A model generated the notes under the pieces. It was not told the origin of the DNA. It made no database searches and saw only the letters and a program-made list of their open reading frames with translations. Positions 34,170-44,094 of a stretch of DNA of 64,000 nucleotides are shown here, in pieces (position 1 is the stretch's first letter; the number at the start of each line of letters is the position of its first letter). The stretch spans positions 1,426,001 to 1,490,000 of the forward strand of contig NZ_JAARML010000002.1 in assembly GCF_011759375.1 (NCBI RefSeq). Reading direction: 5' to 3'. The position numbers and the translations under genes were made by a program. The stretch comes from Paraflavitalea devenefica. Its GTDB lineage: Bacteria > Bacteroidota > Bacteroidia > Chitinophagales > Chitinophagaceae.

Positions 34170-37100
34170 ATGTATAGATACATTGCTTGTTTACTGGCTA
34201 TCTTTTGCAGTCAGTTACTGGTGGCGGCCGATAATCCCCGGATTATCCGGCTGGGAGTGGAAAAGGGATTGTCCAACAATTCTATACGCTGTATATACCA
34301 GGACAGGGATGGCTTTTTCTGGTTCGGTACTTTTGATGGACTTAACCGCTATGATGGTTATGAGTTTAAAGTGTTTCGCAATAAGCTCAACGATTCACTG
34401 TCGCTCCCACACAATTATATCTCCTCCATTCACCAGGACCCGGAAAAAAATATATGGGTAGGCACCGGTCAGGGGCTTAGCATCTTCAATAGCCGCACCT
34501 CGAAGTTTTCACCGGCTTACTTCCTGCCCGGCGGTAGCGGCAGGCGCGAAAAGATCACCGCCAGCATAGACAGGGTGGTTTCAGACGCCCAGGGGAATAT
34601 ATTTATTGCCACGCATGGGAGAGGGTTGATGGTGCAACTGGCCGGGACCCATACAGCTATACGGATCCCTTTAAAAACAGGGACAAAGCAACAGTTTGAT
34701 TACAGTGTGACCGCAGCGATCGATGATCAACAAGGCATCTGGCTCTTCGTGGAGGAGGTGGGACTGCTAAAGTGGGACCCTGCCACGAAACAAATGCAAT
34801 TGGTGAGCGGTGCGGTAAAGTTTGCGAACAATATCGTGCCCGACAACCAGGATAATATTTGGATCGGTACGGCAAATGGTTTGCACAAATATGCCATTGT
34901 ACCCGGCGCCTATGTAAAAACGTACAGGGCCGCAAAAGACGGCTTAACATCAGACAATATCGCCTCCCTCGCATTCGACAAAACCAGGAAGCTGTGGATC
35001 GGAACAGAAGGTGGCGGCATCAATGTGCTCGATCCTGTAACAGGCGAGGTGACTTATATATTGCCCGGCGAAAACAGTCAGTCACTGTCCAGTGAGTCGG
35101 TCACCGCCATTTATCACGACAACGAATCGAGGCACTGGATGGGCACCCTCAAAGGAGGGCTGAATATCATTGACCCCCGCATCAGCCAGTTTCAGACAGT
35201 GGCCCACGATCCCGTGAACCGCAATAGCCTCGTCAGCAATTTTGCCGCCTGTTTTTTTGAAGACGAGAACGAGCAACTATACATCGGCACCGATGGCGGC
35301 GGCATGAGCATCTGGGACCGGAAAAGCAACCGCTTCCGGAACTACCGGCATGACCCGGCCAACATACGCTCGCTGAGCAATGATAAGGTCACCAGTATAC
35401 TGGAAGATCATCGCGGGCAGATCTGGATAGCCACCTTTGGCGGCGGCGTGAATAAGTTTGACAAAGCATCCGGCACATTCCGGCGGTACACCTGCTACAA
35501 CGAGGCCGTTGGGGTGGAGAATGCCAATGTCAGGAAACTGTACCTCGACCGGGAGAACAAGCTCTGGGCAGCTACCTTCGGCAATGGTAAATTATATCGC
35601 TACAATGAAACCGCTGACCGGTTTGAATTATTCGACCAGTCGTTGTTCGATCTCGTCTCCTTCCTCGAAGATGATCAGGGAGCCATGTGGGCCGGCGATT
35701 CCTACCGGTTGATCAGGTTGGACAGAAGCCATCAACAACACCGTGTCTTTGCCATCGGAAAGCCGGTAAGGGCCCTGTGGAAAGCTGCGGATGGTAAGTT
35801 TTGGGTCGGCACAGAAGGGGCGGGGATACTGTTGTTCGATCCGGTACAGGGAAAGGTCGTAGCCCATTATGCCGACGACGAGGGCTTGTGCAATAATTCA
35901 GTACTCAGCATGTTGCAGGACAAGGCCGGCAACCTGTGGGTAAGCACCTTCAATGGGCTCTCCAGCTTCAATCCCCAGCTAAAAACATTTACCAACTATT
36001 ACCAGGGCGATGGCTTGCCCAGCAACCAGTTTATGTTCCGGGCTGCCCTGCATTTGCGATCGGGCGAAATGGTGTTTGGCAGCATCAATGGATTTGTGCT
36101 TTTCTATCCGGAAAAAATCGCGCCGCGCAAATTTATGCCGCCGGTGCTGGTGACCGGCCTCCGGGTCAACAACAAACAGATAGGAGAAGAAAACAGGTAT
36201 GTCAACAGTATTACCGACAACCACATCAGCGGTTTACGCATACCCTACAACGAAGCAGTGCTGTCGGTCGATTTTGCGGCGCTGGAGTATACCTCTCCCG
36301 GGAAGATCTGGTACGGCTATTATCTCGAAGGATGGGACAAGGGCTGGAATTATACCAGCAATATCCGTACGGCCAATTATACCAACCTCCGGGAAGGTGA
36401 TTATACCCTGCACATCAAATCGACCAATGCAGCGGGCGAATGGAATCCCAGGGAGACGATACTTTCCATCAGCATACTGCCGCCCTGGTACCGCACCTGG
36501 TGGGCGTATACGCTTTATGCCTGCCTGGCGGGCGGATTGTTGTACTTATATATAAGGTATAAATCCAGGCAAACACGCCTCGAATACGAGGTGCAGATAG
36601 CCCGGCTGAATGAAGAAAATGAACGTGCTGAAAGAGCAAAAAGCCAGGCCCTGCTGGGATTGGAAAAGGCCGAACGTCAGCGCAGCGAAGCGGAGCTGGA
36701 ATTGGCAAAAGCCGAAAAAGCAAAAGGGGAAGTAGCGCTGGAGGCGCAACGAGTGATCAATGAAAAGGAGCGGGACCTCAATGAAAAGAAAGTGGCTTTC
36801 TTTACCAATATCTCGCACGAGTTCAGAACACCGCTCACCCTGGTGCTGAACCCGATCAAAGACCTGATCAAAAATAAAGAGCTGGGAGAAAACGAAGCCG
36901 ACCTGCGGCTGATATACCAGAATGCCGGCCGGATGCTGCGCCTGGTAGATCAGTTACTGTTGTTTCAAAAGGCCGATAGTGAACTGGACAGGCTGAAGAT
37001 CTCTAAAATTGATCTCACTGCGCTCATTAAAGAAGTGTATGGTTCCTTCACCCAGTTGGCCCATGCGAAGAAGATCGACTACCAGTTGCACCTGGAGGAA

Positions 37101-38405
37101 CCTGCATTGGTGATGTATGCCGACCGGGAGAAACTGGAGATCATTTTGTATAACCTGCTGTCCAATGCTTTTAAATACACGCCCAATGAAGGGAAGGTCA
37201 TTGTCAGCGTAAAGTCAGCCGATGGCCATGCACTGATGGAGGTGAGGGATAGCGGGCCGGGCATCTCCGCGGATGCACGCGAAAAGCTATTTGAAAAGTT
37301 TTACCAGGCCAGCACGGCCAAAGCGGGGTTTGGCATAGGGTTGTTTTTGGTAAAGCACTTTGTGAACGCTCATAAGGGGACCATTAATTATACCAGTGAA
37401 GCAGGAAAGGGCACTGCGTTTTTCGTAGAAATGCCCCTGGGCGATGAGCACCTGGCCAGCCAGGAGATCATGGAGGAAGCTGTGACCACCACTTCTATCC
37501 TCGAAGAATTGCCGGAACCGGCAATACTGCCGGAAGCAGACGATCCGGATCTTCAACAGGCACATAATCCGCTCACCACAGAAAGCCGGAGTATCCTGGT
37601 AGTGGACGACAACAGGGAGATACGGCTATACATCCGCCACTTGTTCAAAGATCTGTATGCGGTGTATGAGGCGCAAAGCGGCGAAGAAGCCCTTGCCCTG
37701 GCGAGCCAATACCTGCCGGATGTGATCATCAGCGATGTGGTGATGCAGCCCATGTCGGGCATCGAGCTTTGTCAAAAGATCAAAGGCGACCCCGCTTTGG
37801 GGCATATCCCGGTGATCCTCCTTACCGGCAACGCTTCTACAGAAGCCAGGCTGAGCGGGGTAGAGGGTGGGGCTGATGATTATATTGCCAAGCCTTTCGA
37901 CCGGGACCTGCTGATAGCCCGGGTGGCCGCCCTGTTGAAAAGCCGGAGCAACCTGCAGAAGTATTTTTATAATGAGATCACACTCCAGGATAATCCGTTA
38001 AAGATCTCCTCCGACTACAAGGAGTTTTTAGACAACTGTATCGCCATTGTGGAAGCGCATCTCGACGATGACCAGTTCTCCATTGTCACCCTGGCGCGGG
38101 AGCTGGGCATGAGCTATGCGAAAATGAACAAGAAGATCAAAGCCGTTTCCGGACAGCCGGCCAATGCTTTTGTACGGTTCATCCGCCTGCGCAAAGCGGC
38201 GGAGCTGTTCATCAATACCAACTATAATATCACTGAAACAGCTTTCCAGGTGGGCATCAGTGACATCAAGCATTTCCGGAAACATTTCACCAGTCTCTTC
38301 GGTATGAAGCCCTCTGCCTACATTGAAAAGTACCGCCGGAACCTGGGCAAACAGTACAATCTCAATGAGAAGATCATAAAGAGGGACGAATCTGCCACCC
38401 AATAA
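34170..38405 (+). CDS. Hybrid two-component system sensor/regulator (HTCS)
   Basis: A 1411-residue one-protein signalling system that senses a glycan fragment in the periplasm and activates the adjacent locus. Signal peptide (CLLAIFCSQLLVAA), two Reg_prop propellers over about residues 25-680 (GLSNNSIRCIYQDRDGFFWF; DNIWIGTANGLHKY), a Y_Y_Y domain (about 710-775), a membrane helix (about 777-797), a coiled-coil linker, HisKA with phospho-His883 in NISHEFRTPLTL, HATPase_c, a receiver domain (VVDDNREIRLYI, phospho-Asp1189 in IISDVVMQPMSG, Lys in AKPFDRD) and an AraC-type DNA-binding domain (ITETAFQVGISDIKHFRKHF). All catalytic residues are intact. It directly precedes the SusCD/GH105-GH16 locus, and its probable DNA target is a 20-bp-spaced repeat upstream of that susC. 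Confidence 0.95.
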   Translation: MYRYIACLLAIFCSQLLVAADNPRIIRLGVEKGLSNNSIRCIYQDRDGFFWFGTFDGLNRYDGYEFKVFRNKLNDSLSLPHNYISSIHQDPEKNIWVGTGQGLSIFNSRTSKFSPAYFLPGGSGRREKITASIDRVVSDAQGNIFIATHGRGLMVQLAGTHTAIRIPLKTGTKQQFDYSVTAAIDDQQGIWLFVEEVGLLKWDPATKQMQLVSGAVKFANNIVPDNQDNIWIGTANGLHKYAIVPGAYVKTYRAAKDGLTSDNIASLAFDKTRKLWIGTEGGGINVLDPVTGEVTYILPGENSQSLSSESVTAIYHDNESRHWMGTLKGGLNIIDPRISQFQTVAHDPVNRNSLVSNFAACFFEDENEQLYIGTDGGGMSIWDRKSNRFRNYRHDPANIRSLSNDKVTSILEDHRGQIWIATFGGGVNKFDKASGTFRRYTCYNEAVGVENANVRKLYLDRENKLWAATFGNGKLYRYNETADRFELFDQSLFDLVSFLEDDQGAMWAGDSYRLIRLDRSHQQHRVFAIGKPVRALWKAADGKFWVGTEGAGILLFDPVQGKVVAHYADDEGLCNNSVLSMLQDKAGNLWVSTFNGLSSFNPQLKTFTNYYQGDGLPSNQFMFRAALHLRSGEMVFGSINGFVLFYPEKIAPRKFMPPVLVTGLRVNNKQIGEENRYVNSITDNHISGLRIPYNEAVLSVDFAALEYTSPGKIWYGYYLEGWDKGWNYTSNIRTANYTNLREGDYTLHIKSTNAAGEWNPRETILSISILPPWYRTWWAYTLYACLAGGLLYLYIRYKSRQTRLEYEVQIARLNEENERAERAKSQALLGLEKAERQRSEAELELAKAEKAKGEVALEAQRVINEKERDLNEKKVAFFTNISHEFRTPLTLVLNPIKDLIKNKELGENEADLRLIYQNAGRMLRLVDQLLLFQKADSELDRLKISKIDLTALIKEVYGSFTQLAHAKKIDYQLHLEEPALVMYADREKLEIILYNLLSNAFKYTPNEGKVIVSVKSADGHALMEVRDSGPGISADAREKLFEKFYQASTAKAGFGIGLFLVKHFVNAHKGTINYTSEAGKGTAFFVEMPLGDEHLASQEIMEEAVTTTSILEELPEPAILPEADDPDLQQAHNPLTTESRSILVVDDNREIRLYIRHLFKDLYAVYEAQSGEEALALASQYLPDVIISDVVMQPMSGIELCQKIKGDPALGHIPVILLTGNASTEARLSGVEGGADDYIAKPFDRDLLIARVAALLKSRSNLQKYFYNEITLQDNPLKISSDYKEFLDNCIAIVEAHLDDDQFSIVTLARELGMSYAKMNKKIKAVSGQPANAFVRFIRLRKAAELFINTNYNITETAFQVGISDIKHFRKHFTSLFGMKPSAYIEKYRRNLGKQYNLNEKIIKRDESATQ

Positions 38406-38806
38406 GGCTATTTCATTGAATATCAATCGTCACTATCTTTCGTGGCGTAAATTTGTAGTACCCTCAAGTGTAAAATTGCCCCCTTTTTATCAAAATCGCC
38501 CCCCTACCTGCCCGTTTACTTCCTGCTAAATTGTGAAAGAATTAACACTGGATTGCCTTCTTAAAAACCCCTAAGCAGGGCGTAGAAAACTGCTTGCGTA
38601 TATGAAAAAAGTAAACCGATCGACACGTCGTCCGTGGCTCTTTGGCCATCTATTCGCTTTTTACTCACTTTCCCTTCCTCCCTGATCAACACAGATCACA
38701 ACATCTTAAACAATCAGAGACAGGCCCCAACTGCCGGGCTTGCTCCTAACAACAACTGCGGTTTCAACTAAACTGACATTAACACTTGAAAATAACTATA
38801 CGCTTT
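38406..38806 (+). other. 401-bp regulatory spacer before the second susC
   Basis: No coding sequence is supported here. It contains a pair of near-identical direct repeats (38472-38504), a TAAATTTG element (38448-38455) with no good -33 partner, and a degenerate -7-like TAAATTGTG at 38527-38535 correctly placed after the repeats. If transcription starts near there, susC would have a leader of about 265 nt, a length common for such loci. Confidence 0.5.
38472..38504 (+). promoter_or_regulatory. Direct-repeat operator candidate for the HTCS
   Basis: AAAATTGCCCCC (38472-38483) and AAAATCGCCCCC (38492-38503) repeat with one mismatch and 20-bp spacing, about two helical turns, on the same DNA face. 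Direct repeats with this spacing are how AraC-type DNA-binding domains of HTCS proteins bind. The pair lies 303 bp upstream of susC and immediately downstream of the HTCS gene. Confidence 0.5.
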
Positions 38807-41800
38807 ATGAAAAAGCTACTGACTCAACCACAAGGAGTGATCGCCCTGGTGTTTACTGCTTTGTGTTTGTTACCCCTGACCATGCTGGCCCAAAACCGCC
38901 CCGTTACCGGCACTATTATAGATGCCACCACCAACCAACCGGTGATAGGCGCTTCCATTACCATCGGCGATAAAGCTGCGGGGACTACTTCCAATGGAGA
39001 GGGACGTTTTTCCCTGGAAGCTCCCGTTAATGCTACCCTGCATATTTCTTCTTTAGGTTATACGGCACAAACTATTAAAGTGCCTGCCAGCGGCGATATC
39101 TCCATAAAACTAGAGCCCAGCAAGGTATCCCTGAACGAAGTAGTGGTCATCGGGTATGGCTCGGCGCGGAAAAAAGACCTTACCGGCGCTATTACCCAGA
39201 TCAAGCCCGATAAGCTGGCCGATCAGAATCCCAATACCGTGCAGGACATCCTGCGGGGAACACCGGGCCTAAGCGTTGGCCTCGATCCTTCTGCTAAAGG
39301 CGGCGGTGCGATACAGATCCGCGGTCAGCGTTCAGTATATACTGAAGCAGGCCACAACGATCCCCTGATCGTTTTGGATGGTATGATCTTTTACGGCGAA
39401 CTGTCTGAGATCAATCCCGATGATATTGCCCAGATCGACATCCTGAAAGACGCTTCGGCAGCTTCTATCTATGGAGCTAAATCAGCCAATGGCGTACTGA
39501 TCGTTTCCACCAAAAAAGGGCAAAAAGGTAAACCCAGAATTAGCTTCACCTCCAGCCTGGGCGTTACCACTATGGGAGCCAACAGGCCGGTATTTGGTCC
39601 GGAAGGCTATATGCAATACCGGGAAGACTGGTACACAGCCGCCACGTATGGGCTCAATACAGCCAACAATCAATATGAAGCCTACCAGGTACCGCAATCG
39701 GGTTGGGGCACGAATAAAAGACCTGGATTTTATGCCCGGCCTACTGAAGCCAACCTGACCAAATACGGTATCACGCTGGACGCGTGGAGAGCTTATACCA
39801 GCAACAACTCCGCCAACGACAATGAGGTTTGGGCAAAACGGCTCCTGTTGCAGGACACCGTGCTGAACCGTTTTCTCGGCGGACGCACTTTCGATTGGTA
39901 TGACCAATCTTTCCGCACCGGCATCAACCAGGATTATAACATCAGCGCATCCGGCGGCACCGATAATATGAACTATTACATGTCACTCGGCTACCTGAGC
40001 AACCAGAGCGCTGTGAAAGGCGATGATTACAAAGCCATCCGCGCCAACCTGAAAGTGGAAGGCAAGATCACCAAATGGCTGGAGATTGGTGGAAACGTCA
40101 ACTTCCAGAACCGTACCGATGGCAACCTGGCGGTAGACTGGAACAAGCAGATCGTGAACAACGCGCCCTTTGCTGCCTACAGGAACGAAGCTACCGGCGC
40201 CCTGCTGGCCAACCCTATGGGCAGAGCAATGGTCAACAATTTTGGTTATAACTACGACTTCGACCGTGGTTACCGCGATCTTGACAAAGGTTTCACCGTA
40301 TTCAATGCGATCCTGAACACCAAGGTGAAGTTACCTTTCAATATCACTTATTCATTCAACGCTTCTCCGCGTTTCCAACACTTCCGTGACCGCTACTGGG
40401 AATCTGCCAACCACCCCGACTGGAGAACGACCAATGGTCTCGTGAACCGGGAACAAACGGTGCGTTTCGACTGGTCGATCAACAATACCCTTAACTGGGA
40501 ACAGACTTTTGCCGCCAAACACCGCGTGGCAGTGACCCTTGTACAGGAAGCAGAGAACCGCCAGTTGTGGACCGACCGTGTGGAAGCCCGCGACATCAAG
40601 CCCAGCGACGCCCTCGGATTTCATGAAGTATTTTATGGTAGTAAGGACAGGAGCAGCTATGATGCCAACGACGTGAAAGAAACGGCCGATGGTATGCTGG
40701 CGCGTGTGTTCTATTCTTTTGACGAACGTTATATGATCACCTCTTCTGTACGCCGTGATGGCTATTCTGCATTCGGTACCTCCAATCCGCGTGCAACCTT
40801 TTTCTCCATTGCAGGCGCCTGGACGTTCACCAACGAAAGCTTCTTCAACTGGAAACCCATGAGCTCCGGTAAGCTGAGGGCTTCCTGGGGACAGAATGGT
40901 AACCGCTCGCTGGCCGATCCTTACCTGGCCATTGCCAACCTGGGCGCCGGTGCAGGAGCCACCATGGGCTACCTCGATGCCAGTGGCAACCTGGTGCAAT
41001 ACAGGTACCTGTCGGTGAGCCGCCTGGCCAACCCCAACCTCAGTTGGGAGAAAACAGAGTCGTTCAACGTTGGTCTCGATTTCGGCTTCCTGAACGACCG
41101 CATCACCGGTAGCGTTGATTATTATATCACGCCCACTGTGGATATGATCATGAACCGTTCACTGCCTCAATTCTCCGGCGTGTCCAGTATCACCACCAAC
41201 CTCGGTAAGGTGGAAAACAAGGGTATTGAGATCACCATCAACTCACAAAATATCAGGACCCGTGATTTCTCCTGGAGCACCAACTTCGGATTCTCGAAGT
41301 ATAAGAATGAGATCAAACACCTGTACTATGTATACGACAATATCCTGGATGCACAGGGTAACGTTATTGAAGTAAGAGAAAGGGACGACCTCGCCAACGG
41401 ATGGTTCATCGGCCAGCCGATCAGCGCTATCTGGAACTACAATGTGGTGGGTATCTGGCAAGCCAATGAAGCGGCCGAAGCTGCTAAATATGGTCAACGT
41501 CCTGGCGATCCCAAGGTGGCCAACAATACGGCCAACGATAAGGTAAATCCCGACGGCAGTACGACGCCTGCTTACGGCGATCCCGACAAGCAGTTCCTGG
41601 GACAAACAGCTCCGCCGATCATGTGGTCGGTAAGGAACGACTTTACGTATAAGAATTTCAATTTCTCCTTCAACATCTATTCTTATTGGGGGCACAAGAG
41701 CCTGAGCAACATTTACCTCAACCAGGATAACGGAACCTCGCTGGTGACCAACCTGGCCAACGCCTACGAGAAGGATTACTGGACGCTTGAAAACCCCAGT

Positions 41801-42076
41801 AATGTGGTAGGACGGTTGGATGCAAAAGGTCCTTCCGGTGTAAACGCTCCCGGAAGATTATTCGACCGCTCTTTCATCAGGCTCGAAAACGTAACGTTGG
41901 GCTACCTGCTGCCTAAAAACCTGCTGTCGAAAGTGGGCATAGACAAATTCAAAGTTTTTGCCACCGTTCGTAATGTAGCGGTATGGAAAAAAGATAAGAA
42001 CTGGGATTACTGGGATGTTGAAACAGGTGGAATGGCTCCCAGGACCTATACTATTGGATTAAATGCTAACTTCTAA
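38807..42076 (+). CDS. SusC/RagA-type TonB-dependent receptor
   Basis: A 1089-residue outer-membrane glycan importer, starting at the ATG before MKKLLTQPQG rather than the in-frame TTG 21 bases upstream. Signal peptide ends at LTMLAQ; CarboxypepD_reg-like domain (about 25-110, TGTIIDATTNQPVIGASITI); TonB box/plug (NEVVVIGYGSARKKDLTGAI; ILKDASAASIYGAKSANGVL); C-terminal barrel ending YTIGLNANF. It lacks an STN domain, as expected for a locus controlled by an HTCS rather than sigma/FecR. susD follows 11 bp later. Confidence 0.95.
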   Translation: MKKLLTQPQGVIALVFTALCLLPLTMLAQNRPVTGTIIDATTNQPVIGASITIGDKAAGTTSNGEGRFSLEAPVNATLHISSLGYTAQTIKVPASGDISIKLEPSKVSLNEVVVIGYGSARKKDLTGAITQIKPDKLADQNPNTVQDILRGTPGLSVGLDPSAKGGGAIQIRGQRSVYTEAGHNDPLIVLDGMIFYGELSEINPDDIAQIDILKDASAASIYGAKSANGVLIVSTKKGQKGKPRISFTSSLGVTTMGANRPVFGPEGYMQYREDWYTAATYGLNTANNQYEAYQVPQSGWGTNKRPGFYARPTEANLTKYGITLDAWRAYTSNNSANDNEVWAKRLLLQDTVLNRFLGGRTFDWYDQSFRTGINQDYNISASGGTDNMNYYMSLGYLSNQSAVKGDDYKAIRANLKVEGKITKWLEIGGNVNFQNRTDGNLAVDWNKQIVNNAPFAAYRNEATGALLANPMGRAMVNNFGYNYDFDRGYRDLDKGFTVFNAILNTKVKLPFNITYSFNASPRFQHFRDRYWESANHPDWRTTNGLVNREQTVRFDWSINNTLNWEQTFAAKHRVAVTLVQEAENRQLWTDRVEARDIKPSDALGFHEVFYGSKDRSSYDANDVKETADGMLARVFYSFDERYMITSSVRRDGYSAFGTSNPRATFFSIAGAWTFTNESFFNWKPMSSGKLRASWGQNGNRSLADPYLAIANLGAGAGATMGYLDASGNLVQYRYLSVSRLANPNLSWEKTESFNVGLDFGFLNDRITGSVDYYITPTVDMIMNRSLPQFSGVSSITTNLGKVENKGIEITINSQNIRTRDFSWSTNFGFSKYKNEIKHLYYVYDNILDAQGNVIEVRERDDLANGWFIGQPISAIWNYNVVGIWQANEAAEAAKYGQRPGDPKVANNTANDKVNPDGSTTPAYGDPDKQFLGQTAPPIMWSVRNDFTYKNFNFSFNIYSYWGHKSLSNIYLNQDNGTSLVTNLANAYEKDYWTLENPSNVVGRLDAKGPSGVNAPGRLFDRSFIRLENVTLGYLLPKNLLSKVGIDKFKVFATVRNVAVWKKDKNWDYWDVETGGMAPRTYTIGLNANF

Positions 42077-42087
42077 ACGATTGAGAC

Positions 42088-43998
42088 ATGAAAAAGACCC
42101 TATATAAATATTTACTGATAGCGGGATTGCTGGCCTCGCTCACGGGCTGTAAGAAAGAATACCTGCAACCCGATCCGTTATCTTTTTACGAACCAGGGGC
42201 CACCTTTACTACCCGCGCCGGCCTGGATGCAGCGCTGGCCATCGCCGACCGTCACCTGCGTTCTTACTGGACTTATTTCGAATACGTGGACCTTGGCCTG
42301 CCGATCAACACAGAATACATGTTCTCGGACATGGCCGTGGCCAGTAAAACCGATGATGGCAATATCTTTGCCGACATTGCTACGCGGTTTACCCCTACCG
42401 ATATGCCCGAAAGGACCGGCTATTTCTGGAACGAAACCTACAATGGCATTAAATATGCCAATACCGTATTGAGCTTTATTGGCAATGTGGAAGGGCTGGA
42501 CGAAGCTACCCGGAACGAATACCGGGGCAGGGCGCTTTTTCATCGCTCTTTCCGTTATCTCGCACTGGTATTTGAGTTCAAGGACGTGCCCCTGGTGACC
42601 AAGATACTCAGCGCGCCCAAAGTGAACTACAAGACCACCAAACGCGAGGCCATCCTGCAGATGATCACGGCAGATATGGAGAAAGCGATAGAGTGGGTGC
42701 CCGAGCAAAAGAATATGGCTTTAAAGGGTATGATCAACAAAGGCGCCTGCCGCCAGTTGCTGATCAAATGTTACCTCGCAACAGGTCAATATGACAAGGC
42801 GATAGAACAGGCGGATATCCTGATCAACAGTTCCGGTTACTCGCTTATGACCAACACCTTCGGCACTTTCATCAACCCTTACCCGCAAACCTGGCCCATC
42901 ACCCGCAACGTGATCTGGGACCTGCACCGCCCCGAGAACAAGGCGATTGCGGCCAACAACGAAAATATCCTGATCATGCCCAACCGCATGCCTACGGATG
43001 CCGGTATTAATATGAACTCCATGCGTAACTGGCTGCCCTGGCACGATGCGATCGGCACACAGTCGCCCGATGGTAAACAAGCCTTACGATTTTATGCACC
43101 CAACGCCACCACGTACCGTGTCAATTATGACTATCCACGTGGGATCGGCCGCGGTATTGCGCATATCCGCCCCACTTATTATGCTACCAATGAGCTTTGG
43201 ATCGTGAATGGCCTGGAGGATGCCGGTGACCTGCGTCACAACAGCACCGTGGGCAACTGGGCAAGAATGGATTCACTCAAATACAATGATCCTTCCAGTA
43301 CCTGGTTCGGCAAGAACCTGGTGCTGCGTCACCCTACCACCAATGCGATCCTGTGCAACGATACGGTGCGTAACTGGTTCGACTGGCCGCATTACAAATA
43401 TTATGTTGAAAACCTGATTGAAACAGGCGATCGCAGCAATGCCAACCACCGCGGCGGCGCCGGCGATTGGTACTTCTACCGCCTGGCTGAAACCTACCTG
43501 CTGCGTGCAGAGGCCAAATTCTACAAAGGTGACGTAGTGGGTGCAACGGCCGATGTAAATACCATCAGGCAGCGTGCCGGTTGTACACAAACGTATGCGG
43601 CTGTAAACATCGGCGATATCATGAATGAGCGCGCCCGCGAACTGAACATGGAAGAATGGCGTTTTACCGAAATGAGCCGGGTTTCCTATTGCCTCGCCAA
43701 AAGTAGCAAGCCCGATGAGTGGGGTAACACGTACAATGCCGATAACCTGGCGACGAACAGCTACTGGTTTAACCGTATACAGGCTTATAATAACTATTAC
43801 AACAAGGGTAGGGTAATAGTAAAGAACCGTTCTTATACCATGGCTGCCCACAATATTAACTGGCCCATACCCAATAGCGCCATTCAAGCGAATGGAGGAG
43901 CCAAACTGCGCCAGAATCAGGGCTACACTGGTTTCGACGCCACTATTTCTATGTGGGAAACCTGGGAAGAAGCAGTAGCCGATGAAGACAAAAATTAA
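42088..43998 (+). CDS. SusD/RagB family surface lipoprotein
   Basis: A 636-residue lipoprotein (ASLTGCKKEYLQPDP, lipidated Cys21) with the typical SusD helices (RGRALFHRSFRYLALVFEF; AETYLLRAEAKFYKGDVVGA) and the C-terminal DINTIRQRAG-like segment seen here as DVNTIRQRAGC, followed by NERARELNMEEWRFTEMSR. It forms the ligand-binding lid of the SusC barrel encoded immediately upstream. Slightly longer than average for the family. A strong hairpin lies 23 bp after its stop, before the glycosidase gene. Confidence 0.94.
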   Translation: MKKTLYKYLLIAGLLASLTGCKKEYLQPDPLSFYEPGATFTTRAGLDAALAIADRHLRSYWTYFEYVDLGLPINTEYMFSDMAVASKTDDGNIFADIATRFTPTDMPERTGYFWNETYNGIKYANTVLSFIGNVEGLDEATRNEYRGRALFHRSFRYLALVFEFKDVPLVTKILSAPKVNYKTTKREAILQMITADMEKAIEWVPEQKNMALKGMINKGACRQLLIKCYLATGQYDKAIEQADILINSSGYSLMTNTFGTFINPYPQTWPITRNVIWDLHRPENKAIAANNENILIMPNRMPTDAGINMNSMRNWLPWHDAIGTQSPDGKQALRFYAPNATTYRVNYDYPRGIGRGIAHIRPTYYATNELWIVNGLEDAGDLRHNSTVGNWARMDSLKYNDPSSTWFGKNLVLRHPTTNAILCNDTVRNWFDWPHYKYYVENLIETGDRSNANHRGGAGDWYFYRLAETYLLRAEAKFYKGDVVGATADVNTIRQRAGCTQTYAAVNIGDIMNERARELNMEEWRFTEMSRVSYCLAKSSKPDEWGNTYNADNLATNSYWFNRIQAYNNYYNKGRVIVKNRSYTMAAHNINWPIPNSAIQANGGAKLRQNQGYTGFDATISMWETWEEAVADEDKN

Positions 43999-44020
43999 AT
44001 TACTTGCGTACATGAACTAT

Positions 44021-44054
44021 ATTTACCAGCCTGCCCGTTGGCAGGCTGGTAAAT
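44021..44054 (+). terminator. Perfect 15-bp hairpin after susD
   Basis: ATTTACCAGCCTGCC pairs perfectly with GGCAGGCTGGTAAAT across the tetraloop CGTT. No T-run follows, so read-through into the GH105-GH16 gene 41 bp later is likely. Such structures after susCD genes can stabilise the upstream mRNA and give unequal expression within the operon. Confidence 0.55.
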
Positions 44055-44094
44055 TATCCTTGAAGGCGTTCAATAAAAGCCTGCCCTTATTAAG

